From NCBI GenBank assembly GCA_037039925.1, contig JAXRKP010000179.1:207501-271500 (forward strand): a stretch of DNA of 64,000 bases, in the 5' to 3' direction. Source of the DNA: Doris montereyensis. Lineage: Eukaryota > Mollusca > Gastropoda > Nudibranchia > Dorididae. Both the position numbers and the translations under genes were made by a program. Positions 20,985 to 62,466 of the stretch are shown in pieces. Under the pieces are notes generated by a model. The model did not search any database, was not told where the DNA came from, and saw only the letters and a program-made list of their open reading frames with translations. Each line of letters starts with the position of its first letter. The stretch's first letter is position 1.

Positions 20985-21240
20985 TGGCAGCTCAATCGCT
21001 AGCGTATCTGATTACTCACCAGGAGACCCAAGTTGGATTCCCAGTCTAGGCAAATCTTTTATTGCCTTGCTGTTCACCCATCATTAACTGGGTGGTTTGG
21101 TCCATTTAGTTTTAACAAAAGTAGAATCAGTGTAGAAACCATAATGCATTTTGAGTAGAAAGATCTTGATTGTACAGTAATCATTCTGTGTTACCCTACT
21201 CCCATCAAAAGGGTATGGGATTACTTTATTTTACTTTACA
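20985..21240 (+). mobile_element. Possible tRNA-headed SINE (family E)
   Basis: GTTGGCAGCTCAATCGCTAG followed by CGTATCTGATTACTC and GTTGGATTCCCAG has the spacing of degenerate A and B boxes. The end is A/T-rich (TTACTTTATTTTACTTTAC). A related head lies at 44188 (GGTAGCTCAGTCGGTAAAGC). Confidence 0.5.
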
Positions 21241-21787
21241 CCAATGATAGTTAAGTTGATGGCATGATTTATTAAGGAAGTGAATGCCGATTTTTTTAAA
21301 GGTCATATGTGTGCTCAGGCTGTAGAATTATTGCATTTCTGATTATCCATGTGTCATATCCACATCAAAATGATATTATCTGCTTTGAGCATAATATTTC
21401 ATTCATTACTTTGAAATGGTAATTTCAAAAAGTGTTTGAACTTCTTTTTCACCTTGTAAGATAAATAGTTTGTTTTATTATGTAAATGTCCAGCTAAATC
21501 TTAAATGTGTTATTTTTTAATCTAAAAGTCCACAAGAAGGCTTATGTTCCTGATGTATATTTGGACATGGTAGTATTAATTTGGTGAATTGTTAATCATT
21601 CAATAAGTAAATAACGATATAATTTTTACATAGGACTTCTATAAAAGAATAAAATTTTGATTTTCTGCTTTATAATGTGAATTTTAACTCTATGACTAAA
21701 TTCACTCTATCTAGGGATGAAGGATAATAAATTTGTTATCAGTAGAACATTGTTCATGTAAAAATTATGTGTGTGTGTGTGTATGTA

Positions 21788-22621
21788 TGTAGGACACACG
21801 TCTCGGTCCGTCCGCCCAACTAGGTCTGTCTGACGTCAGTCAGCATGCCCAACTCAGTTCGATTTATTCGCACCAGTATTTGTGGACTGTTTATTTCCCA
21901 GGGAGTAGCTCTTCTTTGGTTTTACTCCATGTCGTACCACTATCAAGACTGTCCTTATTGAATGAAAAGTTGGCTTTATGATTGTAGCCAAAATCCAGAT
22001 CTAGATCTAGCTCTAGGAACAAAATTTCAAACTTAGCTGAAGATGTGTTTCACAAGTGAGCTTTTGAAATCACGGGAAAGGATCTGAAGGAGTAAATCAG
22101 ATCAGAAATGGGAAATAAAAACTAAAAAGCTTTTGTGAAAGAAAACAATGCAATACATTCTAATAATTCATACAAACAAAAAAGTTGAATAGAGCAGAAA
22201 ACTAAAAAAATAATGGAGGAACTGAGAAAAATTTTAACCAAACTTTGGAATCAAATTAAACAAAAAATCAAAAATATGAAAATTCTGTCCGGAATATCAT
22301 TTGAGAGAACAGACTTCTATAAAATTGATTTTACTACTGTTTTTGTATGAAATAAATTATAATACATTGTATTATGGTAGATATAATCTAGATATAGATC
22401 AAGACTGCTTCATACTTTTATTGATTACAAAAAAGCAAAGTAATGGCAAGGTTTTGAAAAAATAATTTGCCTACGTCTAGCATGGTGCATTTAATAGTAC
22501 TACTACACATCGGCATACCTCGGCGTTGGCTAATTTTACATTTTCACGAATTAGACCGAGTTGGGCGTGCTGACATTGGATAGGCCAAGGTGGGTGGCTG
22601 GATCGAGATGTGCATCCTACA
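21788..22621. mobile_element. MITE-like element with about 80-bp terminal inverted repeats
   Basis: Left end TGTAGGACACACGTCTCGG, later CAGCATGCCCAACTCAGTTC. Reverse complement of the right end: TGTAGGATGCACATCTCGA, later CAGCACGCCCAACTCGGTCT. The two termini align over about 80 bp with small gaps. Both ends are bordered by TA, fitting a Tc1/mariner-type TA target duplication. The 670-bp interior has no transposase frame, so it would be non-autonomous. Confidence 0.75.
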
Positions 22622-22694
22622 TATATACTATACATATCACTACCATTCTGATGAAAATATATATATATGCAAAAAAAATTATTTTCTGTTGCTT

Positions 22695-23045
22695 ATAGGC
22701 TTAGTAGCAAGACCATAGTGTTGTGAGTTTGTAATCAAGACGACACTGGTTCAAAACCCATTGCTGGCTCATGTGTTTTTCACAACGTTCTATAAAAAAA
22801 AAAAGGTACTTCACTCTACTTTCCTCACTTGACTCAGATGTGAATGAGTACTCAGCTGTAGGTATAGAAAGATCTTTTCAGAGTGTTAGTATGAAGCATC
22901 TAATAGGGTACTGTACTGTATGCTCCTCCCAGGAGTTGAGAAGGACTTTGAATGAAATGGTCTGTTAGGAGATAAATTATGTACAGTCGATGAGCCTGCA
23001 TTTCTACTGGGATACGGCCTATAAATCCATCTTTATCTTTGTATA
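22695..23045 (+). mobile_element. Possible tRNA-headed SINE (family D)
   Basis: GGCTTAGTAGCAAGACCATA gives an A-box-like start and ACTGGTTCAAAACCCA a B-box-like segment. The body continues to ATCCATCTTTATCTTTG at the 3' end. Only one copy seen here, so the limits are approximate. Confidence 0.5.
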
Positions 23046-23049
23046 AATT

Positions 23050-25160
<2,111 letters not shown>

Positions 25161-25385
25161 TGGCTAGCAATGAAGGGATTAAGATTGTTTCATATTGTCC
25201 ACAATAAACATTCATCTCCTAGTTTATGGGGACATGGATTTAAATCCATGAAATTTGCTAAATAAATCATGAGTATGGCCATACTATTATGTACATGGAA
25301 CCCTCAACTTAATCGACCATCTACTATAAGATGGGATGTATGATTCAAGCAACATCAAATCAGTTGTGGACAAGGGAATCCAGAG

Positions 25386-25455
25386 TGTTATTAAAGGAGC
25401 GTAGTTAGCTCGATTGGTAATGGTAGCACGCGAGGCATCTAAAATGTTAGCCTCG
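25386..25455 (+). mobile_element. tRNA-like SINE head fragment
   Basis: GCGTAGTTAGCTCGATTGGT and AATGGTAGCACGCGAGGC resemble a tRNA 5' half with an A box. No clear body or tail. Confidence 0.35.
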
Positions 25456-25652
25456 GAAGCACGCTTTCTCTTCTTGGCGATGTGATGGGTGCCAATGCAG
25501 AGATGTGGCCAGGATTTTTGTTTCTGTTTCTCCCTTGTATGTGTCTCGTCTTTGTTCATATGGGGCTTTAATATTTTTCAATATCATTCCCTTCATTGTC
25601 ATGTCGTGATTTAAGTCCACATAGCACAATTAATGTACTGCCTTCCCCCCTC

Positions 25653-25845
<193 letters not shown>

Positions 25846-25857
25846 ACCCCGTATTGT

Positions 25858-25868
25858 CGCATAGAGCT
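25858..25868. repeat. Left target-site duplication of LINE
   Basis: CGCATAGAGCT, identical to 28247-28257, directly abutting the (TTTC)n that is the reverse complement of the LINE tail. Confidence 0.85.
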
Positions 25869-26150
25869 TTCTTTCTTTCTTTATCAGTTCCCATTCTACC
25901 TTTTGGTGTATGGGTTCAGATGCCCGAGATGATCTTTCTCCAGGATGCCATGTCCTGGCATTTTCTGTTTCCTTCCAAAAAAGTTAAATTTCTATGCTTC
26001 AATGCCTCTTCTATATCTTCTTCCCACTTTCTCCGAGGTCTGCCTTTTGGTCTTTTACCTTCAGCTTCGGCACTGTATACTGATTTAGCTATTCTATTGT
26101 CATTCATTCTGCGTACATGCCCAAACTATCTCAATTGATTTGTTTCTATC

Positions 26151-26447
26151 TTAGTTATTATGCCATCTGCTTTGGTTTGATCTCTTACTTCTGATTTTAT
26201 CTCTTTTAGTTTTCCCTACTTCTCTTCTTAGATATTTCATTTCAGCTGCCTGTACTCTACTGCATTCTCTACTGTTTAAAGTCCAAGTTTCGCTGCCATA
26301 GAGGAGAGTATTGTATACTACCATTTTGGTTTTTGTTGACAATTCTTGCTTACCTACAAATGCCTTTCCTACATGGTTGTATATTGCACTTGCCTTTTTG
26401 ATTCTCTGGCTGATTTCTTCTATTAGTTTTCCTTCTGAGTTAATCAT
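26151..26447 (-). pseudogene. LINE C-terminal region after the RT
   Basis: Contains EISQRIKKASAIYNHVG, LLYGSETWTLNSRE and EMKYLRREVG, the post-RT segment that ends these LINE proteins. Continues with a frame break into 25916-26107 (GRPRRKWEEDIEE). Confidence 0.85.
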
Positions 26448-26486
26448 TACTCCTAGGTAATTGTAGCTTTGAACTTGTTCTAAATA

Positions 26487-26717
26487 CTACCTGCCCACTT
26501 TAAGATTTTGTGTTTTAGCTTCCCTGGTTACTAGCATTGTTTTGGTTTTCTTTGCATTTACTCTCATTCCTCTTTTATTTAGTTCATTGTTCATGATGTT
26601 GATATTCGACTGAAGGTCACTTTCTGATTTTCCAAACGGAACTAAATCATCGGCAAATGAAAACATTGCTACATTTACTGGTTTGAGCTTCCACATACCT
26701 ACATTCATTTTCTTCAT
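26487..26717 (-). pseudogene. LINE reverse-transcriptase palm fragment
   Basis: Contains MFSFADDLVPFGKSESDL, the FADD form of the RT catalytic motif, followed by NKRGMRVNAKKTKTM (the usual GLxVNxxKTK block). The upstream RT part at 26720-27060 is shifted and stop-interrupted. Confidence 0.85.
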
Positions 26718-27591
26718 TTTTTGAGGATGCCTTTGCGACTGAATCCATAAATGTGATAAACAAAAGAGGACTTAGGATACAACCCTATCTTACTTCTATA
26801 TCTACATCAAATTCTGCAGATACGTTTCCAGCTACTCTCACTGCACATGTTGGTTTATTGTAAAAACTTGTAATGGCTTCTATTAAATTTTACTCTACAT
26901 CGTCCCTCCTCACAGTGTCAAATGCCTTTTCTGAGTTAATAAAACACAGCTACTCTTTTCCTTAATCTCATTTCCAGCATCCTGGCATATACTTTTCCTG
27001 GAACGCTAAGTAGTGATATCCCTCTATAGCTTGAGCATTCCATAGTTGATCCTTTCTTATGTATTGGTACTACCGTTCCCTTTTTCCAGTCGTCTGGCAC
27101 CTGTTTGGACTTCCATGCTTGTTGACATATTGCATGCAGTAGTTTGTCGCCTCTCTCCCTTGGTTTTTAACCATTTCTGGATAAATTTGATCTGCTCCTG
27201 GGGCTTTTCCTAACTTCACATTTCTTATAGCCGTTTGGATTTCTTCCATTGATATATCTACATCTTCAGCTGTCTCCTCTGGATTACTTGATACTCTTAC
27301 TAATTGATCTTTACTCCTTGTTTCATACGTTCTGGGGGGACTGTGTAATTGGTGAAAATGCTTTCTCCATGTTTCCATGATTTCGCTGTCTTCTTTCATT
27401 ATTTCTCCTTTGACATTCTTAATTTGTCGTATTGGGCATGCTTTAGACTTTCTCTTGCTCTTCATTGCCCCCCCCAGAACAGCTTTTGATTTCCTTGATA
27501 GCTTTCTTGAAGTCTTTGTCCAAACTCTCCCTATTGTTCCTGTTTTGCTTCATCTCTTCCTCTTTGGCGATAGTTCTTTTATTCACGTAAT

Positions 27592-27864
27592 CTAACTTTC
27601 TAGTAGCTTTTCATGCCTTTTATGCACTAGGAGGCCTACTCCTGCTCTAGCTCTATCTTTGACATCTACTCCTGAGAAGATTAAAATATGATTCGGTCCT
27701 ACATTTTCTATTCCTTGTCCTTTTTTCTTTGTTTCTGTAATGGTCAAAATATCTACTTTGAATTTTTCCATTTCTTCAACTAATTCTAACTCTTTTCCAT
27801 TTATTGCCCTAACGTTCCATGTTCCAAAAATCACAGTCCGTGTTCGTTTCCGTTCGTCTTCCAA
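27592..27864 (-). pseudogene. LINE endonuclease domain, N-terminal fragment
   Basis: The reading frame starts MEDERKRTRTVIFGTWNVRA and contains ITETKKKGQG and GVGLLVHKR, typical of the metal-dependent APE endonuclease of RTE/craniofacial-like LINEs. It stops after about 90 residues, whereas the domain needs about 220, so the second half and its catalytic residues are missing. Confidence 0.85.
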
Positions 27865-27974
27865 AGATCAAGCCGGTTATATTTCTTTTACTTCTCTGAA
27901 TCAGGTTTTGGATAAGCAGGGATTAGCCCACTGTACCCTAGGTAGATGGTGGGCCTGCCACCTTGAGGCCACCT

Positions 27975-28190
27975 ACCAGGCCTTGTTATTTTCTGTCAGG
28001 GTTAACTCTCTTAGCCTTTAGTCATTCAAGACCAGCCTGCAAGGCAGCAGGTTGTTATTTTCTGTCAGGGTTAACTCCCTTAGCTTTTGGTCAGTCAAGA
28101 CTGTCCTGCAAGGCAGCAGGTTATTTTCTGTCAGGGTTAGCTCCCTTAGCTTTTGGTCGACCAAGACCCGCCTGCAAGGCAGCAGGAGAC
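27975..28190 (-). repeat. Three tandem about 70-bp monomers at LINE 5' end
   Basis: The block TTTTCTGTCAGGGTTAACTC, TTAGCTTTTGGTC, GCCTGCAAGGCAGCAGG (+ strand) is repeated three times with few changes. It lies between the LINE endonuclease start and the right target duplication, so within the element's 5' UTR. Confidence 0.85.
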
Positions 28191-28246
28191 TCGTGGAGGG
28201 CGGGATCATCTACTCCCCGTACAGGTACTCACCTGTCCACTGCCGG

Positions 28247-28257
28247 CGCATAGAGCT
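28247..28257. repeat. Right target-site duplication of LINE
   Basis: CGCATAGAGCT, exact match to the left copy. Confidence 0.85.
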
Positions 28258-28740
28258 GTAGTTTTTAATTCAGTTAGACAGCGAAATCAGAAGAAAATAC
28301 AAAGAAGAAGAACTCAAAGTTTTTTTTTCTTTATTTGGAAAACTCATTTCGAATCACAAGCACGATTTAATCGTTGTCGAAAAGTAATTTAACACAATAA
28401 CTTTGTTAACAAGGTCACACACAAGGTCGTCTGACTACTGCTTAGATATGGCACAGAAACATATACTGAGACTGGTTCTCACTAGTGTCAGGTTCTGCTG
28501 CGAAACTGGCCATGGTTGAAGTGTGCAGAGCTGAACACGAAAAAGACTGCACACTTTGAGAAATCAATCGAGATTACCTAAACTTTAAACATTGGAAACA
28601 CTGCCATTCAATGCAAACTAACACCACAACAGTAACAGTAAAAAAAAGAACGTTCTATAAATAATATTTTTAGATCACATTGACACACTTACCCACACAC
28701 ATCTGGTTATTACACATTATCCGCTGTGTATTCCCATTAC
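28258..28740. other. Intergenic, no gene recognised
   Basis: Mixed composition. No conserved exon or repeat recognised. Confidence 0.35.
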
Positions 28741-28748
28741 TACAACAA

Positions 28749-29292
<544 letters not shown>

Positions 29293-29639
29293 AATTGGTG
29301 GCCGATTCTTACTTTAGATTCTTCAAACTTACGACTAAGAATATGTTTAAAATGTAAACAATTATTACATTTCAAGGTTTACTCAGCTGTAGATTTGTCA
29401 TCGTGAATTAAACGGCTATGTTTCTCTTTTTATGAATTATTCATTTATTTATTGATCTATTATATCTGTATTATGGAAAATTCCAATGAATTGTCAATTG
29501 CGGATATAAACAAGACTTAGATAATATTAGATAATCTACCTTATCCTGTAGAGGAGATAACCATCCTTATTGGATTGTAGGGAGTGGTAGGGCCCAAATG
29601 ATCTCGCACAGTGATTGGATGATTGGACTCACACCTCCA

Positions 29640-29680
29640 AGCTATTTAAAGGTCAGGTCAAGGTCATACAACAGCCAATG
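29640..29680 (+). promoter_or_regulatory. Candidate GDH promoter: AGGTCA cluster, TATA-like and CCAAT
   Basis: About 240 bp upstream of the GDH ATG: CTATTTAAAG (TATA-like, 29642-29651); three AGGTCA half-sites at 29650-29655, 29655-29660 and 29661-29666, the last within TCAAGGTCA (an estrogen-related-receptor-type extended half-site); then CCAAT at 29675-29679. Additional ATTGG boxes at about 29570 and 29615. The transcription start is not known. Confidence 0.5.
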
Positions 29681-29898
29681 GTAAAGTAATTTTGTACATG
29701 TGTTGTGTAGTCTGGTTGGATCAGTCTGTCGTCAGAGGGCATACATATTTCTCGTCGGCCTAGGACGGAACGAGCTCTTCTCCTTTGCTGTGACTGAGTT
29801 GTTAAAAGAGCCACCACCACTTCTTTGATTTCCTTTAACAATCATTTATTTTCTTTAGCTTGATTGTGGACAAATTCCTGTAATTATATCTTTAAAGT

Positions 29899-58345
<28,447 letters not shown>

Positions 58346-60100
58346 GAAAAATTTCACTCATTGTACTAATATTTGCTTGACAATGCTAAGACTTCAACTA
58401 CAATTTTAATACGTTATTTATAAAAAAAAATTGTTTGTGTGTAAATTTTTACACTTGAAACAAAGTTTGAGACATTTCTGTGCATAAGTAGTTTGAAAGG
58501 ACTTGGGATTGACGACTGCAAACTGTTCTTTACAAGGAAATCCACATGCATCAACCCCAATGGATTTGTATGTATGATTTTGAATGGTGTTAAAGTGAGG
58601 ATTTTTTTATTTTATCTTTGGTATTATTATTATTATTATTATTGCTACTTGTGTATGTCATCATAAGAGATCCGACAAAAAAATCAACCTCATTTAGCTA
58701 TATTTGCATAATGAAAGTTTATTGATAGATGAAATCGTTTTGCTTTCTCTTTTATCATTTGTATGTAATGACTTTTTGATCATGCAGATCTCCACAAGAA
58801 TGCCAAAGCCTTTGGTGTAAATTTTTTATGTTCATTCCCTCCCATCACCAGTTCATGGTTGTTTACAAATGCTGGTTCAAAATTCCGTAGATTTCATGTC
58901 TTTTTGAATCCAATGCTTGTAATATAATTATCTTTACAAATTGTACTGCACAAAATTTGTACAATTAAAAAATAATGTACAAAAATTTCTTACCTTAAAA
59001 CGTTAAATTCAAGATGTGCCATTTTGAAAGCTAGCACAAATTAACAGGCGTTTCAAAAGTAGTTAGAAGTTTTTACTAGAAGATAGAAGAAAATAACATA
59101 GGATGGCTTGTCTTTCAAGATTCAAATTCCAACATTGAAGTGAAAGACCGTGCTAAATGTATTTTATTATAACATTCTATTATATAAATATAAAGGACAT
59201 GATATCTGCCTTTTGATACTGAAGTTTGTTTGTGTCAAATATGATTGTGTTGATGAGACATGAGAGAGGAATGATACAAATTTTACCTGATGGTGATTTT
59301 TGGCCTCTTTATAAAAAATTTTCCCATGAGCTAAATGGCATTGGAGAGATGATTTCATGGCTATTATCAGGGATTAAGTGACATTCAAACATATATTAAG
59401 TGTATAATGCTAAATTGGTTGACAATAACACGTTGTATAAAAATTTATACTAATGTTATAAATGACTTTTCTTTGAGATGGAAGGAAACCAGACTGTTCA
59501 GTTGAATTTTGAAAAATAACCCCGTTGTTATTCAAAGTTATATTCTGCAATCTGAGATTACTTATATTTCATTTACCAGCAAACCTCTCACTCACAGCAA
59601 AGTATATTTGAAAGTCTTATCCTTTATACTCATAGCAATATTAGTATTCAAAGTATATTTGATAAAATCTTTGTGAATAGTAAGATGCCTGATCTGACAA
59701 TGTTGGCAAAACTTGAAAGTATGTGAATATTCCATGCATTTTTTATAATGTCAGGTAATAATAAAATATATTGTTTTTCCAACAGATATGACTCCTCTTT
59801 TGTTTTTGTTCACAATCATTTGTACTGGATAGATCTTTTTACGAAAAAATATTTGTTTGAAAGCCAAGTAAGCATTAAATTTGGTCAATTTTATAACCAT
59901 GAGAGAAAAATCCCTAGAAAAGAAAGAAGACTGGTGTATTCACTTTTTGAGGATGCTTTTGAAAGGGTAAATTTAAACATTATTAAAAAATATCTTGTTA
60001 GTTGCAAGAGAATGGGTCAAATGCTGTATAAGTATAATTTGCTGTTGATTATCTATAACGGAAACAGATTTCATAAAAATTAGTATAGAAATAAAATGTA
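58346..60100 (+). other. GDH 3' UTR and downstream
   Basis: Candidate polyadenylation signals: ATTAAA at 58964-58969 and AATAAA at 60090-60095. A short (ATT)n near 58630. The 111-codon open frame at 59748-60083 shows no recognised domain and is not supported as a gene. Confidence 0.5.
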
Positions 60101-60251
60101 CTTTTATCCAACTCATTTATACACCATTGTAGGATCAATTGGCTGTGACAGTCTTTCTCCAACTACAACTGCAAGCAAGTAAAGAGCAATTTTATCTACC
60201 GTGCATGTAACATGTCCGATAGATAGTATTAGTATATGAAGTAATACATGT

Positions 60252-60495
60252 ATTGGCCGAGCAGTTTGACTGCTGGAATGGGGATCTCGAGTTCAAATCC
60301 TAGGAAAGCTAGGTCCCCCACTCTACACAGGTGCAAATGTACAGGCACTAGCTTGTGAGTAAAAACCTGTGTCAGACTAGCATCCTGGCCAGGAGATGAT
60401 TATTACAATGTATCACCTGTTCCGCTTCACGCTATAGAAACTAGATAAGCTCAGGCTCTAGGAACCGTAATGGCCTTGAAAGAATTTACATAATA
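60252..60495 (+). mobile_element. SINE family C copy
   Basis: TTGGCCGAGCAGTTTGACTG, GATCTCGAGTTCAAATCCTA (B box), GGTGCAAATGTACAGGCAC, CTGTGTCAGACTAGCATCCT, GGCCAGGAGATGATTATTAC, CCGCTTCACGCTATAGAAAC, ending AATGGCCTTGAAAG. Confidence 0.85.
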
Positions 60496-60546
60496 TATGT
60501 AGTAATAATACAATTGAATCTTTAGCTTGTTCTCATTCTTGGTTTC

Positions 60547-60775
60547 AATCGTGTGAAGCGGAAGAAGTGAAAACAATCATCTCCTGGCCAGGACACTACG
60601 AATAGTATGACACTATTGACACAGGTTTTTACTCCCACGCTTAGTGCGTATACCCATTTGCATGGGTGAGTGGGTAAAGTGCGTGTTAAGTCTGACCTAG
60701 CTTTGCTAGATTCAAACTCGAGACTTTATGATCTTCCAGTCCAGCAGCCTAGCTGCTCGGCCACAGACGCCACTT
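60547..60775 (-). mobile_element. SINE family C copy, inverted relative to its neighbour
   Basis: On the + strand: GTGTGAAGCGGAAGAAGTG, AATCATCTCCTGGCCAGGAC, ACACAGGTTTTTACTCCCA, TTCAAACTCGAGACT (B box complement), CAGCAGCCTAGCTGCTCGG. Faces the copy at 60252-60495 tail to tail, 51 bp apart. Confidence 0.85.
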
Positions 60776-60811
60776 AAATACCTGTGCCTGTACTTCTTTC
60801 TATTATGATAT

Positions 60812-61085
60812 TTGATTGGATTTGATTTACCCACATCCACAACTTAAGTGATTTGGGGGTTTTTGGTAGGAATTTTAATTATGCCCTGACTCCCTGCACA
60901 GAGTGTTGTGATCTACATATCAGACTTCCGTTTTATTGTCCGTCTCCGAAGGGACTAGATGTCAATCGACCTTCCTGGACCAGGGGGTAGAATGTACTGA
61001 AAAACTCCACAAAATTGTTCAACTGAACTCACGACCTTTGGGTTGAGAGGCAGACACCTTGCCTCTGGTCTACCAAATCAGCTGC
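60812..61085 (-). mobile_element. SINE family B copy
   Basis: On the + strand: TTGGATTTGATTTACCCACA, ACAACTTAAGTGAT, GAGTGTTGTGATCTACATAT, AAGGGACTAGATGTCAATCG, AACTCACGACCTTTGGGTTG, GAGAGGCAGACACCTTGCCT. Central GTTAAAGATCC block missing. Confidence 0.8.
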
Positions 61086-61127
61086 TACTGCTAGTTCAAC
61101 TTCAAAAGTTTTAAGATATGAATTTTC

Positions 61128-61375
61128 TCCAGGCCTGGAGCTTGATAGAGTAGAGAAGGGTGTATTCCTCAGGACGTGATGCTAGTCTGATGAAGGTTTT
61201 TTACTCCCGAGCTAGTGCCAGTACCCATGTGCACCTGAGTTGTATGGGGAAAATGGGTGTTGTGTCTTTCCGACTTTCCCAAGGAACACAAAGCTATATG
61301 GGAACTAGCATTGCTAGGATTTGAACCCGGGACCTCATGATCCAAGTCCAGCAGCCTAGCCACTCAGCAATTCAT
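61128..61375 (-). mobile_element. SINE family C copy
   Basis: On the + strand: GATGCTAGTCTGATGAAGGT, TTACTCCCGAGCTAGTGCCA, GTACCCATGTGCACCTGAG, GGATTTGAACCCGGGACCTC (B box complement), CAGCAGCCTAGCCACTCAGC. Confidence 0.85.
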
Positions 61376-61384
61376 GGGGTCTTT

Positions 61385-61850
61385 CTTCTTTGCCTTTCAG
61401 CTCCCTATGGAGTACAGGCCATCCGCAAAGAGCCGCCAGTCATCCCTATTCTGTGCCAACATCTGTAACTCTCCCCAGGTTTTCCTCTGTCTCGCCATGT
61501 CTTAATCTCTTTCCTCCAGGTCATTCTTGGTTGCCCTCTAGATCTTTTCCCTTGTGGATTCGTTGTCAAGCTTTGTCTTGCCATGTTGGACTCTGGAGCT
61601 TGGTCTTCTCATTATATGGCTAATCTATCTTCACTTCCTATAAATCTATCTCAGCTGAAAGCTTGTCTTCTCATGAAGGTTTGCTGGTGTCACAGGCCAA
61701 CGTACGCCCCCAATGCACCTCAGACAGCTGTTTGTAAAGAATTGGAGTCTCTGTATTGTTGTAGCTTTGTGGTCCTCGTCTCTGAGCTGAACATGAGGAT
61801 GGATTTCACGTTTGAATTGAAGATTCTAATCTAAGTTTAGCTTTTGAAGT
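61385..61850 (-). mobile_element. LINE 3'-end remnant
   Basis: The reverse strand shows, across frame breaks, TNSCLRCIGGVRWPVTPANL, HEKTS, then KTWGELQMLAQNRDDWRLFA, DGLYSIGS-stop. These match the C-terminal blocks of RTE/CR1-type LINE proteins (CLRxIxxIRWP...; TWxELxxxAxxRxxWR). The RT core is absent. Confidence 0.8.
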
Positions 61851-62182
61851 TTTTCTTTGATCGAACTGCTAAAAATGCTTGTCTTGCTTTTTGTATACGT
61901 ACCTTGACATCTTCGTCCACTCCTCCCTCTTTGTTGATGGTGTTTCCCACTGATCATGTAGTGTATCATTATTCCATAAATGCCACACAAAGTCAACATG
62001 AGAAAGTGTAAATTTTAAAATAAGTAATTAAGTCATGACCTTTTTAAAAAAACTGTCAACTCATTACCCATAAACTACATGTTACTTGTCAGCATTCTAC
62101 CTACTGTACGCGTATCTTGTAAAATTTTTTTATCTAGAATTCTTGAAAGAAACTTATTTAATTACAGAAGTCTGTGTCAAAA

Positions 62183-62466
62183 TGGGCAGTTGGCGGGTGC
62201 TACTGGTAGTGGTAGTTTCTACTTATTTCCTTTCCTTCTTTCACTTATCTTTCATCTTGCTGGATGGGAGCTGCTGGTAGGTCCAATTTCTTTCCTTTCC
62301 TTCTTTCACTTATCTTTCATCTTGCTGTTTCCTCTTAATTCACCCTGAGATCATCGCTTATGGTAAATTTCAATGAAACGAACAAATTGTCTAGCTGTTT
62401 CTCTCGTCTTAATTCACCTTAAGATCACTGCAATGGTGGATGGCCTTGATTTCAATTAAACAAATC
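62183..62466 (+). mobile_element. Family A repeat with internal tandem duplication
   Basis: The block CTACTGGTAG, TTTCCTTTCCTTCTTTCACT, TATCTTTCATCTTGCTG occurs twice in tandem before TTCACCCTGAGATCATCGCT and CAATGAAAC. A further 3' fragment follows at 62391-62466 (GCTGTTTCTCTCGTCTTAAT, ATGGTGGATGG). Confidence 0.75.

Larger units (their letters stand above)
25869..28246 (-). mobile_element. LINE retrotransposon (RTE-like), internally deleted, bounded by 11-bp target duplication
   Basis: On the minus strand, 5' to 3': three tandem monomers (28190-27975), start of an APE-type endonuclease (27864-27592: GTWNVRAINGKELELVEEME, VDILTITETKKKGQG), RT N-terminal part (27465-27070: LGKAPGADQIYPEMVK), RT palm with FADD (26717-26487: MFSFADDL), C-terminal blocks (26447-26151: LLYGSETWTLNSRE) and RPKGRPRRKWEEDI (26107-25916), then a GATAAAGAAAGAAAG tail. 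The second half of the endonuclease is missing and frames are broken, so it is not autonomous. Clade assignment by motif memory only. Confidence 0.9.

Noticed and set aside
59748..60083. 111-codon open frame after GDH
   Set aside because: No recognised domain; AT-rich codon content like surrounding UTR. Probably chance.
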